Of a DNA stretch of 13,397 nt, positions 1-7,035 are shown piece after piece (position 1 is the stretch's first letter; every line of letters begins with the position of its first letter). The DNA is from Methylococcaceae bacterium (GTDB taxonomy: Bacteria > Pseudomonadota > Gammaproteobacteria > Methylococcales > Methylomonadaceae). The stretch lies in NCBI GenBank assembly GCA_013140465.1, contig JABFST010000252.1, positions 1-13,397 on the forward strand, read 5' to 3'. The notes below the pieces were generated by a model. That model did no database searches. It was not told the DNA's origin and saw only the letters and a list, made by a program, of their open reading frames with translations. Position numbers and translations under genes: made by a program.

Positions 1-200
1 ATATGGAGCTTGCGAATACGGGGACGTGGCACGAATGAAACCGCTACGGCTGGTTAGCTTAGCTCTAAACACCGTAGAGACGCGATTTATCGCGTCTGGA
101 TTTGTCGCGTCTGTATTTATATCATCTGTCATATTTACGTTTGCGTTAGCAATTGGGGCGCTATTGGAGACGCGATAAATCGCGTCTCTACAGTCTCAAT
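1..200. repeat. 200-bp direct repeat, copy A
   Basis: This 200-bp segment is repeated almost exactly at 261-460, with only a handful of substitutions. It starts with ATATGGAGCTTGCGAATAC and ends with CTACAGTCTCAAT. It contains two arms of a palindromic element (74-97 and 168-191). The window begins exactly at the repeat start, so further copies may lie upstream. No coding frame is evident. It is an interspersed or tandem genomic repeat of unknown role. Confidence 0.9.
74..191. repeat. Nested inverted repeat in copy A (GTAGAGACGCGAT family)
   Basis: A 24-base arm at 74-97 is the perfect reverse complement of 168-191. Each arm is itself palindromic: AGACGCGA and TCGCGTCT around an AT loop. A third half-copy, TCGCGTCT, lies at 105-112. 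Single-stranded, the region can fold either as two small hairpins or as one long 24-bp stem with a loop of about 70 nt. I recognise the GTAGAGACGCGAT/ATCGCGTCTCTAC core as a widespread bacterial interspersed palindrome; its function is not known. Confidence 0.85.
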
Positions 201-260
201 TATCGTTCCCATACAGAGCTCTCATCGTAATTCATAAGTCTAAAAAACTTTTATAAATCA

Positions 261-460
261 ATATGGAGCTTGCGAATACAGGGACGTGGCACGAATGAAC
301 CCGCTACGGCTGGTTAGCTTAGCAATAAACACCGTAGAGACGCGATTTATCGCGTCTGGATTTGTCGCGTCTGTATTTATATCGTCTGTCATATTTACGT
401 TTGCGTTAGCAATTGGGGCACTACTGGAGACGCGATAAATCGCGTCTCTACAGTCTCAAT
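261..460. repeat. 200-bp direct repeat, copy B
   Basis: Second copy of the 1-200 repeat, offset by 260 bp. A 60-bp AT-rich spacer (201-260) separates the two. After each copy a TCGTTCCCATA motif appears (203-213 and 473-483), so the relatedness extends a little beyond the 200 bp with an indel. It carries the same nested palindromes at 334-357 and 428-451. Confidence 0.9.
334..451. repeat. Nested inverted repeat in copy B
   Basis: Same architecture as at 74-191. The 24-base arms at 334-357 and 428-451 are perfect reverse complements and each is an internal palindrome. The arms are unchanged between the copies, whereas the intervening loop has diverged at a few bases (for example ATCATC versus ATCGTC and GCGCTATT versus GCACTACT). 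This may mean that structure rather than sequence is conserved. Confidence 0.85.
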
Positions 461-974
461 ATTAATTTTTTCTCGTTCCCATAAAGAATTGTAAGAGTCC
501 GTCGCCTATCCGTTTTATGCGCTTGCAGTTATTGGTTTGGGGCTATGGATTGCAGGTGATTCTAAAGGCAAATTGGACTACGGCAAGTATCGGTTGGATT
601 GTTTTGCGGGCAGCGCGTAAATCGTATGGGTGTAGGGTAGCTTCATCGAAAGGCAAACTAGCAATTTGGCGTGTTGGTTCTGCATTAGCTCGCAGTTTGC
701 CGTAAACGCTAGGCAAAAGCACAGGCTAAGATTAATGCTTGTACGCTGCTCAATATCACTCAAACGGAAATAATATTGCGGTAAACTAGCCCATTAACGT
801 TCAAACTGTTGTGTCATCCGCCTAGTGCGCTGCTTTCAACCTGATGAAGGATGTCAGGGTTTTAGACTTTAGCATACAGATACAGCCAAACACATTGGCA
901 AGCTGTACAGCGGCAATCTTGGATGGCACAGCACACAACCAATCCCACATACCTCAGCCACACACGGATTAACC
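461..974. other. Gene-poor region upstream of the acetyltransferase gene
   Basis: Apart from the possible remnant at 495-620, I see no convincing gene in these 514 bases. Short open frames on both strands have no recognisable product and poor start contexts. The last 100-150 bases must hold the promoter of the gene at 975, but no convincing -35/-10 pair stands out. Confidence 0.5.
495..620 (+). pseudogene. Possible 3' remnant of a membrane-protein gene
   Basis: An open frame from 495 to a TAA at 618-620 has no start codon. It reads ESVAYPFYALAVIGLGLWIA followed by GDSKGKLDYGKYRLDCFAGSA: a hydrophobic helix and then a polar tail, the look of the C-terminus of a small membrane protein. The frame is closed by a stop at 492-494, just after the repeat unit ends, so the gene's 5' part would have been removed at the repeat junction. 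No family is recognised and the stretch is short, so chance is a real alternative. Confidence 0.25.
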
Positions 975-3656
975 ATGGGCCCACACTATTTAAACCGCTT
1001 TTTCACCCCCCAATCAGTCGCCATTATCGGCGCATCAGCACGCCCCGACAGCGTCGGTTATAGGCTGTTGCTGAATATGCAGGAAGCCGGATTTACGGGC
1101 GGCTTATACCCCGTCAATCCCAAGCACGCCGAGTTGCTGGGCATAACCGCCTATCCCAACCTTAACGCCATCCCCGAAGACATCGACTTAGCCGTTATAG
1201 CCACCCCCGCCGCAACTGTGCCGGGCATTTTGCGCCAATGCGGCGACAAAGGCATTAAATCGGTGATTATCATCAGCGCGGGTTTTGGCGAATTGGGCGC
1301 AGACGGCAAACGCCTACAACAAGACTTGCTGGCGATTGCCCACCGTTACAATATCCGCATTATCGGCCCCAATTGTTTAGGCGTAGTGCGGCCTAGCGGC
1401 AAGCTCAACGCCACCTTTGGCGATGGCGTGGTCAAAGACGGCAACCTGGCCTTATTATCGCAATCCGGGGCGGTCTGCACGGCGATTTTAGACTGGGCAA
1501 AAGTGCAGGATATAGGCTTTTCCACGGTGGTATCAATGGGCGGCGCGGCAGACATCGATTTTGGTGAAGTGCTGGATTACCTAGCCACCGACCCCAACAC
1601 CACAGGCATTTTGATGTATGTGGAAGGCATCCGCGATGCTCGGCGCTTTTTAAGCGGCCTGAAAGCAGCGGCACGGCTAAAGCCCGTCATCTTAATCAAA
1701 TCAGGCCGTCATGAAGCGGGCAGCAAAGCCGCGATGTCGCACACCGGCGCTTTAGTCGGCGGCGATAATGTCTTCGATGCCGCCATCGCCCGCGCGGGCG
1801 TAGTGCGTGCTTACACCATCACCGAACTGTTTTCTGCCGCGCGCGTGTTAGCCAACAATTATGTTGTCAACAACGACCGTTTGGCGATTATCACCAATGC
1901 CGGCGGCCCAGGCGTAATGAGCATAGACCGCGCCGAAGATGTCGGCATCCATACCGCCGAACTCAGCCCCGCCAGCCTTAACGCATTAAACGCCGTGTTG
2001 CCCGCGCATTGGTCGCACGCCAATCCTATAGACATTCTGGGTGATGCTAGCCCCGAACGCTACCAACAAGCCTTGGCGGTATGCCTAGACGACAGCAACA
2101 TTGACGGCGTGTTAGTCATCTTAACGCCGCAAGCGATGACCCATCCCACCCTCGTCGCCGCCAGCATTATCGATACCGCCAAAGCCAGCAAAAAACCCGT
2201 GCTGGCTTCGTGGACAGGCGGCGCCAAAGTGCAAGAAGGCCGCAGCCTGTTTGCCAACAGCAATGTCGCGCACTTCAACACCCCCGAAACCGCCGTCGAT
2301 GCCTTCGCGTTTTTAGCCAAATATCGGCAAAACCAAATCCTGCTTAAACAAATCCCCTCGCCGGGCGATGAACGCGCCAAGCCCGATGTCGCGGGCGCAC
2401 GCCTGATTATCGAGCGGGTATTGTCCGAAGGCCGCCCGGTGCTGACCGCGCAAGAAGCCAAGGCCATCTTGGCGGCGTTCCATATTCCCGTGACCCAAAC
2501 CATAAAAGTCAGCAATGCCAAAGACGCGATGATCGCCGCCGAAACCTTGCGCTTTCCGGTGGTGTTAAAAGTCAATATGGCAGAATTCAGCCATAAGTCC
2601 GACATCGGCGGGGTTAGGCTTAACATCAACAGCGTGCAAGACATCTCCCGCCATTACAGCGAAATGGCTGCTGCCATCAAACACGCCCACCCCGACATCA
2701 CCGAAGTCGGCATGACGGTTGAACCCATGTTTACCAGCCCTAGCGGACGTGAACTGATGGTCGGCGTGGTGCGCGACCCCGTGTTTGGCCCCGCCATCAG
2801 TTTTGGTTTGGGCGGCACGATGGTGGAAATCCTACACGACAACGCCGTCGCCCTACCGCCGTTAAACGCCTATATGGTTGAACAAATGATCGCCAACACC
2901 AAAGCGGCAAAATACCTCGCGGCGTTCCGGCACATGCCGCCCGCCAACCATAAAGCCTTAGTGGACGTGCTGCTGAACATCTCCAGCCTGGTCAGCGAAC
3001 TGCCCGAAATCATCGAACTGGACATCAACCCGTTAATCGTGGACGCACACGGAGCCATCGCCGTCGATGCCCGCATCAAAGCCGAACTGTGCAACCCGCT
3101 CAACCGCTATGCGCACATGGCTATCCACCCCTATCCGCAAGACCTCATCGAACATTACCAACTCAGCAATGGCGCCAACATCACCATCCGCCCCATCCGC
3201 CCCGAAGATGCGATGTTAGAAAAAGACTTTGTCCATCGGCTGTCCGAACGCACCAAATACTTCCGCTTTATGCAAGCCCTGCAAGAACTCACCCCGGAAA
3301 TGATCGTGCGCTTTACCCAAATCGACTACGACCGCGAAATGGCTTTCGTCGCCGTCACCGATGCCGCCAACATGCCCGGCGAACTGGGCGTGGGCCGTTA
3401 TTTAATGAACCCCGACGGCAATTCCGTCGAATTTGCCCTAGTCGTCGCCGACGATTGCCAATGCCTAGGCATAGGCAGCAAACTCATGCGCACCTTAATG
3501 CAAACCGCCAAAGCCAAAGGCATGGCGTTTTTTGAAGGGGAAGTCTTGGCAGTCAACACGCCGATGTTGTCGCTGGTCAAAAAACTCGGCTTTAGCATAG
3601 AAGCCATAGCCGACGATAGCGAAGTGGTTAGGGTGGTGAAGGATTTGCGGGTGTAG
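975..3656 (+). CDS. Pat/PatZ-like protein lysine acetyltransferase (acyl-CoA synthetase, NDP-forming, fused to GNAT)
   Basis: The 893-aa product has the Pat/YfiQ layout. Residues ~1-130 are a CoA-binding Rossmann domain (QSVAIIGASARPDSVGYR), followed by succinyl-CoA-ligase-like domains to about 460. An ATP-grasp domain spans ~490-715 (FPVVLKVN, FSHKSDIGGV). A GNAT domain spans ~731-893, with acetyl-CoA loop Q829-C-L-G-I-G and the conserved TQIDYDREMAFVAV segment. The length matches the ~890-aa family. Pat enzymes acetylate lysines, classically on acetyl-CoA synthetase, using acetyl-CoA in the cytoplasm. Here His256 (MSHTGAL) is retained at the position of the phospho-histidine of ADP-forming acyl-CoA synthetases, whereas E. 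coli PatZ, as I recall it, lacks it; residual ligase activity is therefore possible. The ATG at 975 has only a weak GGA about 6 nt upstream, but the protein starts where the family does. Family assignment is firm; substrate is inferred. Confidence 0.93.
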   Translation: MGPHYLNRFFTPQSVAIIGASARPDSVGYRLLLNMQEAGFTGGLYPVNPKHAELLGITAYPNLNAIPEDIDLAVIATPAATVPGILRQCGDKGIKSVIIISAGFGELGADGKRLQQDLLAIAHRYNIRIIGPNCLGVVRPSGKLNATFGDGVVKDGNLALLSQSGAVCTAILDWAKVQDIGFSTVVSMGGAADIDFGEVLDYLATDPNTTGILMYVEGIRDARRFLSGLKAAARLKPVILIKSGRHEAGSKAAMSHTGALVGGDNVFDAAIARAGVVRAYTITELFSAARVLANNYVVNNDRLAIITNAGGPGVMSIDRAEDVGIHTAELSPASLNALNAVLPAHWSHANPIDILGDASPERYQQALAVCLDDSNIDGVLVILTPQAMTHPTLVAASIIDTAKASKKPVLASWTGGAKVQEGRSLFANSNVAHFNTPETAVDAFAFLAKYRQNQILLKQIPSPGDERAKPDVAGARLIIERVLSEGRPVLTAQEAKAILAAFHIPVTQTIKVSNAKDAMIAAETLRFPVVLKVNMAEFSHKSDIGGVRLNINSVQDISRHYSEMAAAIKHAHPDITEVGMTVEPMFTSPSGRELMVGVVRDPVFGPAISFGLGGTMVEILHDNAVALPPLNAYMVEQMIANTKAAKYLAAFRHMPPANHKALVDVLLNISSLVSELPEIIELDINPLIVDAHGAIAVDARIKAELCNPLNRYAHMAIHPYPQDLIEHYQLSNGANITIRPIRPEDAMLEKDFVHRLSERTKYFRFMQALQELTPEMIVRFTQIDYDREMAFVAVTDAANMPGELGVGRYLMNPDGNSVEFALVVADDCQCLGIGSKLMRTLMQTAKAKGMAFFEGEVLAVNTPMLSLVKKLGFSIEAIADDSEVVRVVKDLRV

Positions 3657-3702
3657 GAGTTTGATAGCCAAGTAAACCTAGTGGAGTGCAAGGGCTTTAG
3701 CC

Positions 3703-3719
3703 ATTGCCGAGTAGGCAAT
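3703..3719 (+). terminator. Small hairpin after the acetyltransferase gene
   Basis: ATTGCC-GAGTA-GGCAAT is a perfect 6-bp stem with a 5-nt loop, 47 nt after the stop codon at 3656. It is not followed by a T-run, so it is at best a weak intrinsic terminator or an RNA-end stabiliser. Confidence 0.25.
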
Positions 3720-3904
3720 TATGTTAGGGTTGTAGGATGTGCCGACGAAGGGATGCAGTAACCATGAAATATTATGGTTTAGTCGCATAAATATTTTTTG
3801 GTAGGTCTTGCATTTCTTTTAGGCTGGGCTAGAATCGAGGCTCAAAGTGATTTAGAAAATGTTTACATTTTAAAAACATTTAGGCAGATCAATGACGTAA
3901 TGTT

Positions 3905-3933
3905 TTGCGTCGAATAGGATGTCTAATTATAGT
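3905..3933 (+). promoter_or_regulatory. Candidate sigma-70 promoter for the 182-aa gene
   Basis: TTGCGT (3905-3910) and TATAGT (3928-3933) are separated by 17 bp. The -10 matches consensus at 5 of 6 positions and the -35 at 3 of 6. It lies about 40 bp upstream of the ATG at 3976, which gives a plausible leader. Prediction by eye only. Confidence 0.35.
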
Positions 3934-3975
3934 TAGATTGTTACAAGCATTAATTCATATCTTAGAGGCTTTTCC

Positions 3976-4524
3976 ATGAAAGAAAAATTGGTCATATTCT
4001 TTTTTGTTTTTGGTTGCCTTTTTTGGCATTTGGATGCTAAAGCTGGAGGTAGTTCTTTAGTCCTCAAAATATTGGGAGAATTTGCCGTTGGCGTAGTGAC
4101 TGGTATTGCTACTAATAAAGCACAAGCAATGATTGACGAAGAAAGTAATGTAGAACAAAAACCTCAAACACCGGAATCCCCGGTACAAACCCAAATATCT
4201 GGTTATAGATTCAATCTAAGTTGGCCTGGACCCGATGGAATCTATTCCGGGGTCTTAGAATTACAAGGAACAGTCGGGTGGCTTAGGGTTGTTACTCCAC
4301 AAGGTACTTTTATCGATCAAAATATACTTGCACAACTAATTAATGGCGAAATAATCTTAAACGGGGCAAACCCACAGTATTCTGGTACGCAGATACCTGT
4401 AAATTTTTATTTTCCGGATAGATTTCGTGTAACCAATACAAATTATGGGTGGACTATCGCCGATACTTGTGACTTTTCAGGGTGGTGCGCACCAATTACT
4501 ATCATGTATGCAAGTACATTTTAA
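3976..4524 (+). CDS. Hypothetical secreted protein, 182 aa
   Basis: Not recognised. The N-terminus is a clear Sec signal peptide: MKEKL, then a hydrophobic core (VIFFFVFGCLFW), then a cleavage-like AKA-GG at about residue 23. A second mildly hydrophobic, Gly/Ala-containing segment follows (LVLKILGEFAVGVVTGIA, ~28-45), then a Glu/Gln/Pro-rich linker (~55-72) and a C-terminal domain rich in beta-type residues, Trp, Gly and Asn. Two cysteines near the end (TCDFSGWC) could form a disulfide, which fits periplasmic or extracellular location. TAGAGG sits about 8 nt before the ATG as ribosome-binding site. It is AT-rich like the following TIR block and lies in the same orientation, but 533 bp separate the two, so shared function cannot be claimed. 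Confidence 0.7.
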   Translation: MKEKLVIFFFVFGCLFWHLDAKAGGSSLVLKILGEFAVGVVTGIATNKAQAMIDEESNVEQKPQTPESPVQTQISGYRFNLSWPGPDGIYSGVLELQGTVGWLRVVTPQGTFIDQNILAQLINGEIILNGANPQYSGTQIPVNFYFPDRFRVTNTNYGWTIADTCDFSGWCAPITIMYASTF

Positions 4525-4572
4525 ACAAAATCCCTTTTACCCAGCCTAACACGTCTGTCAAATGCAATCGAA

Positions 4573-4585
4573 GGAGTCTGACCCC
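4573..4585. repeat. GGAGTCTGACCCC repeat element (isolated)
   Basis: This exact 13-mer is the core of the repeat family that is dense at 7911-8145 and 7542-7611. Here it stands alone, about 50 bp after the stop of the secreted-protein gene, inside otherwise unannotated DNA. Confidence 0.6.
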
Positions 4586-4798
4586 AATACCGTTGTTTGT
4601 TTGTCGCTCTTTTAAACCCGCACCGTACACCTCAAAATAATTGCTTTTAAACGCGGGCAATAATTTTAAAAACCGCTTTTTGTCCATTCCTATCGCTGCC
4701 CTGCATTACCTGTCTGTCCGTAAGTCTTCTAGTCCGAATTTCATTGCTATTTTTAATTTTATTTATAGGGTTGTGGAGTTCAGTATTATTATTTATTA

Positions 4799-4887
4799 TG
4801 ACGTAACAAGTCTATTGCCAAACACCCAAATTCATGTGGTATTTATTCACTTGACTTGTCGCACTTGCTTGGGCTAAAGTTACGTCA
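4799..4887. repeat. 89-bp segment bounded by a TGACGTAAC inverted repeat
   Basis: TGACGTAAC (4799-4807) and GTTACGTCA (4879-4887) are perfect 9-bp inverted repeats enclosing 71 bp, with a second internal pair AAGTC / GACTT. The arrangement resembles the ends of a very small non-autonomous element, but no flanking target duplication was established. Confidence 0.35.
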
Positions 4888-5009
4888 GATCTAGGTTTTC
4901 TAAGAAAATTTTGAATTAGATGACGTTTTTAAAATAGTTACACGATACATTTGTCGTATACATTACGTTAGGCAGCCTGTGACCACAATCCGTCAGGTGT
5001 ATTGATTTT

Positions 5010-5041
5010 TTAACATAAATACACAAGTTTTATGTATTTAT
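5010..5041 (+). promoter_or_regulatory. Candidate promoter overlapping a dyad upstream of the TIR gene
   Basis: TTAACA (5010-5015, 5 of 6 to the -35 consensus) and TGTATT (5033-5038, 4 of 6) are 17 bp apart. Superimposed is a perfect 8-bp inverted repeat, ATAAATAC (5015-5022) and GTATTTAT (5034-5041), with an 11-bp spacer. A dyad covering the space between -35 and -10 is a typical repressor-operator geometry, but the region is AT-rich and the leader to ATG 5058 would be very short. Inferred. Confidence 0.35.
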
Positions 5042-5057
5042 CTCTTTGGCAGACTTA

Positions 5058-6563
5058 ATGATGATTAATAATAAGAAAGTATTCATTTGCTACTCCCATG
5101 AGGATAAAGAGTGGCTAGAAGGAAAAATCCTTACTCATTTAAGCCCTTTAGTTAGAAATAAAACAATTGAATTATTTGACGATACAAAAATTCCATACGG
5201 TGGAAAAATTGAACAAACGATTAGAGAAAAACTTTCTTCTGCCGAAATTGCAATATTCCTTGTTAGTGCGGATTTTTTTACATCAAAATTTATTCAGGAT
5301 ATAGAACTACCAGTACTTTTAGAGGCAGCAGAACAGAATGGTACTGTCGTATTAAGTATTATTATTAGCTATTGTGCATTTGAAGATTCTTTTTTATCAA
5401 TCTATAGAGCAATCAATCCGCCATCTCGTCCATTATTAGAAATGGGCAGAGCAGAGCAAGATAAAACATTTTATGAATTATATAAATTTATAAAAACTAT
5501 TTTACCATCGCCAGAAACTGAACAAGGACCAATACCAGATCAAAAAAAAAGTCTAAACAAAACAAATGAAGATTGTGTAAGTGCGGAAAAACACATCTTT
5601 AATGGGCAATTTGAACAAGCTATTCGAGAAGCAACAGCTATTTTAGAGGAAGAACCAAATAATGTTGATGCCCTGCTAATCAGAGCATGGGCTAACAATC
5701 TTTTTTATAAAACAGAAGATAATGTTATTCGTGATGCTGCACAAGTATTAGTTGCCGTTAAAGACCGCAAAGATTGTATTGGTTTAATGCAGTATGCTTA
5801 CGCACTATTTCTGCTTGGGCGGCATAAATTAGCACTTGAACACATAAATAAATTAATAGCAAAAGAGGTTACCAATACACCTATTCCAGAAACTAATCCG
5901 TGTTTGTATAAGGCAGCTTTTTTACGAATGCGTATAGAATATGCTTTAATGGAATATACTAATTCTATCAAAGATGCCGATTGGTTATTAAGTATAAATA
6001 AAAACGATTGGCAAGTTTGGTTTAGAAAAGGTCAAGCCCATTTAGGTTTAAAAGAATATGAAGAGGCCGTTCGTTGTGAAAACATTGCTATTGAACATAT
6101 TCCAGATTTTTGGGTTATTTATGATATTAGAGCATCAGCATATGGCGGGTTAAAAAAATTTCAGAATGCGTTGGATGATTGCTCAAATTTGCTTGAAAAA
6201 GCACCTTGGTATAATTCTACACGCAGGTACAAAGCAGCTATTCTTACCGACTTAAAAAGATATACAGAAGCATTAAGCGAAATAGGAATAGCGTTAATGT
6301 ATGAACCAAACGATATACCTGTTTTAGAAATGCAATCCGAATCACTTTTTAATCTTGGTGATTATTCTAATGCAAAAAAATCAGCAGAAAATATATTAAA
6401 ATGTGACACTAAAAATGAATATGCTATTGATATTTTAAGTAAAATAGAAACAAAAAATAAAGATGTTTCTAATATAAATTTCCCTAATAATCCTAAAATC
6501 CTGCCACCCCTCCCACCAATTAATAAAAAATCGAGTATTTTTGATTTAATAAGAAGATTTTAG
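5058..6563 (+). CDS. TIR-domain protein with TPR repeats
   Basis: The 501-aa protein begins with a TIR domain (~6-150): KVFICYSHEDKEWL as box 1, ELFDDTKIPYG as the BB-loop region, IFLVSADFFTSKFIQDIELP as the helix carrying the expected catalytic Glu (E83). Bacterial TIR domains with this Glu commonly cleave NAD+ or make cyclic-ADP-ribose-like signals, often in antiphage defence. A linker (~150-173) leads to about six or seven TPR-like helical pairs (~174-450; for example WQVWFRKGQAHLGLKEYEEA). The tail is polar with a proline-rich stretch (KILPPLPPINKK). No transmembrane segment is seen. TPRs probably mediate sensing or partner binding. A TTG at 5046 is in frame, but ATG 5058 (or 5061) fits the start of box 1 better; no strong ribosome-binding site decides. 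It is AT-rich, unlike the core genes. The next gene starts 2 bp after the stop. Fold is firm; a defence role is inferred. Confidence 0.85.
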   Translation: MMINNKKVFICYSHEDKEWLEGKILTHLSPLVRNKTIELFDDTKIPYGGKIEQTIREKLSSAEIAIFLVSADFFTSKFIQDIELPVLLEAAEQNGTVVLSIIISYCAFEDSFLSIYRAINPPSRPLLEMGRAEQDKTFYELYKFIKTILPSPETEQGPIPDQKKSLNKTNEDCVSAEKHIFNGQFEQAIREATAILEEEPNNVDALLIRAWANNLFYKTEDNVIRDAAQVLVAVKDRKDCIGLMQYAYALFLLGRHKLALEHINKLIAKEVTNTPIPETNPCLYKAAFLRMRIEYALMEYTNSIKDADWLLSINKNDWQVWFRKGQAHLGLKEYEEAVRCENIAIEHIPDFWVIYDIRASAYGGLKKFQNALDDCSNLLEKAPWYNSTRRYKAAILTDLKRYTEALSEIGIALMYEPNDIPVLEMQSESLFNLGDYSNAKKSAENILKCDTKNEYAIDILSKIETKNKDVSNINFPNNPKILPPLPPINKKSSIFDLIRRF

Positions 6564-6565
6564 AT

Positions 6566-6967
6566 ATGATAGATTTTTTTGATAAGCTTAAGGAACAATT
6601 AAAAGACATACATCCTGTTTATGTTGTTGTTGGTGGTGCGGCTTTTACCATTTACTTACTTGAAGCTCATATATTTTTAGCGGGTTTTGTTTTTTTTAGT
6701 CTCGGGGTAACATTTTTCTTTAAAAAATGGGGTGTACTCGTTTTGAGCATCCTTGCTGACTTCGCTGATTATGCGGGGGCAGCAGTGCCAATAGCTGGCG
6801 ATTTCTTGGATATTTTTATAATAATCATCCAAGCGGCTAAATATGGTGCACAAGGCTTTGTTGGACTTTTAGAGCTAATCCCTTTCGCTGATTTGTTTCC
6901 AATCATGGCAATCAACGCAGGTTTTGCTGAATACAGGAGAAAATATAGAGTAGACAATCCAAAATAA
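6566..6967 (+). CDS. Small multi-pass membrane protein, partner of the TIR-TPR gene
   Basis: The 133-aa protein is not recognised. After an amphipathic start (MIDFFDKLKEQLKDIHP) come hydrophobic segments at ~18-34, 35-51, 54-70, 76-93 and 98-120, suggesting three to five membrane passes, and a basic tail (EYRRKYRVDNPK) likely cytoplasmic. Two related motifs occur: VPIAGDFLD (~75-83) and IPFADLFP (~106-113), each followed by a hydrophobic helix, which suggests an internal duplication with buried acidic/proline turns. The ATG lies 2 bp after the TIR-TPR stop, with AAGAAG about 9 nt upstream as ribosome-binding site inside the preceding gene. Tight coupling argues for joint production. By analogy to systems in which a TIR enzyme makes a signal for a membrane effector, it could be the effector or a membrane anchor; nothing in the sequence proves this. 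Confidence 0.75.
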   Translation: MIDFFDKLKEQLKDIHPVYVVVGGAAFTIYLLEAHIFLAGFVFFSLGVTFFFKKWGVLVLSILADFADYAGAAVPIAGDFLDIFIIIIQAAKYGAQGFVGLLELIPFADLFPIMAINAGFAEYRRKYRVDNPK

Positions 6968-6995
6968 AATGGTTATGCACCTTACAATTATAGAC

Positions 6996-7019
6996 GTTAA
7001 AACTAATCAGTTTTTTAAC
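6996..7019 (+). terminator. AT-rich hairpin between the membrane-protein and 115-aa genes
   Basis: GTTAAAACT-AATC-AGTTTT followed by TTAAC forms a stem of about 6-9 bp with a short T-run. It lies 29 nt after the stop at 6967 and 16 nt before the ATG at 7036. It could be a weak terminator that attenuates transcription into the next gene, or simply AT-rich chance. Stability is low. Confidence 0.3.
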
Positions 7020-7035
7020 AAAATAGGAATTATTT

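Larger units (their letters stand above)
3657..3975. other. Intergenic region with repeat debris and promoter
   Basis: No gene is supported in these 319 bases. They contain a small hairpin (3703-3719), a GTAGGATGTGCCGACGAAGG element starting at 3732 that looks like a fragment of a common interspersed repeat, a short dyad (AACCAT / ATGGTT, about 3760-3779), and a promoter-like pair at 3905-3933. Base composition becomes AT-rich from about 3780, marking entry into the accessory block. Confidence 0.5.
4525..5057. other. Long AT-rich intergenic region before the TIR gene
   Basis: In 533 bases I find no convincing gene; short frames on both strands lack homology I can recognise. It holds a GGAGTCTGACCCC repeat element (4573-4585), a 9-bp inverted repeat (4799-4807 / 4879-4887), and a promoter and dyad just before the TIR gene. 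GCCTAAC at 4544 and GTTAGGC at 4967 resemble integron core sites but lie too far apart. Confidence 0.5.

Noticed and set aside
517..705. 62-aa plus-strand frame in the left intergenic region
   Set aside because: No ribosome-binding site or recognisable protein features; the overlapping frame ending at 620 looks more protein-like and is reported instead as a weak remnant.
2060..2644. 194-aa open frame on the minus strand inside the acetyltransferase gene
   Set aside because: It lies wholly antisense to a well-supported gene of GC-rich codon use, which makes long antisense frames common; its product has no recognisable features.
4502..4687. 61-aa minus-strand frame (MDKKRFLKLLPAFKSNYFEV...)
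   Set aside because: It overlaps the 3' end of the secreted-protein gene and runs through a GGGGTCAGACTCC repeat; it might include a gene remnant, but no family is recognised and no start signal is seen.
4544..4973. Integron-like core sites: GCCTAAC (4544-4550) and GTTAGGC (4967-4973), which would make the TIR gene a cassette
   Set aside because: The two sites are about 430 bp apart, far longer than an attC, with no paired inner boxes, no second attC after the TIR gene and no integrase in the window. The short motifs are expected by chance.
5046..5060. TTG at 5046 as start of the TIR-TPR gene
   Set aside because: ATG codons at 5058 and 5061 are in frame a few residues later, directly ahead of the TIR box 1, and no ribosome-binding site favours the TTG.
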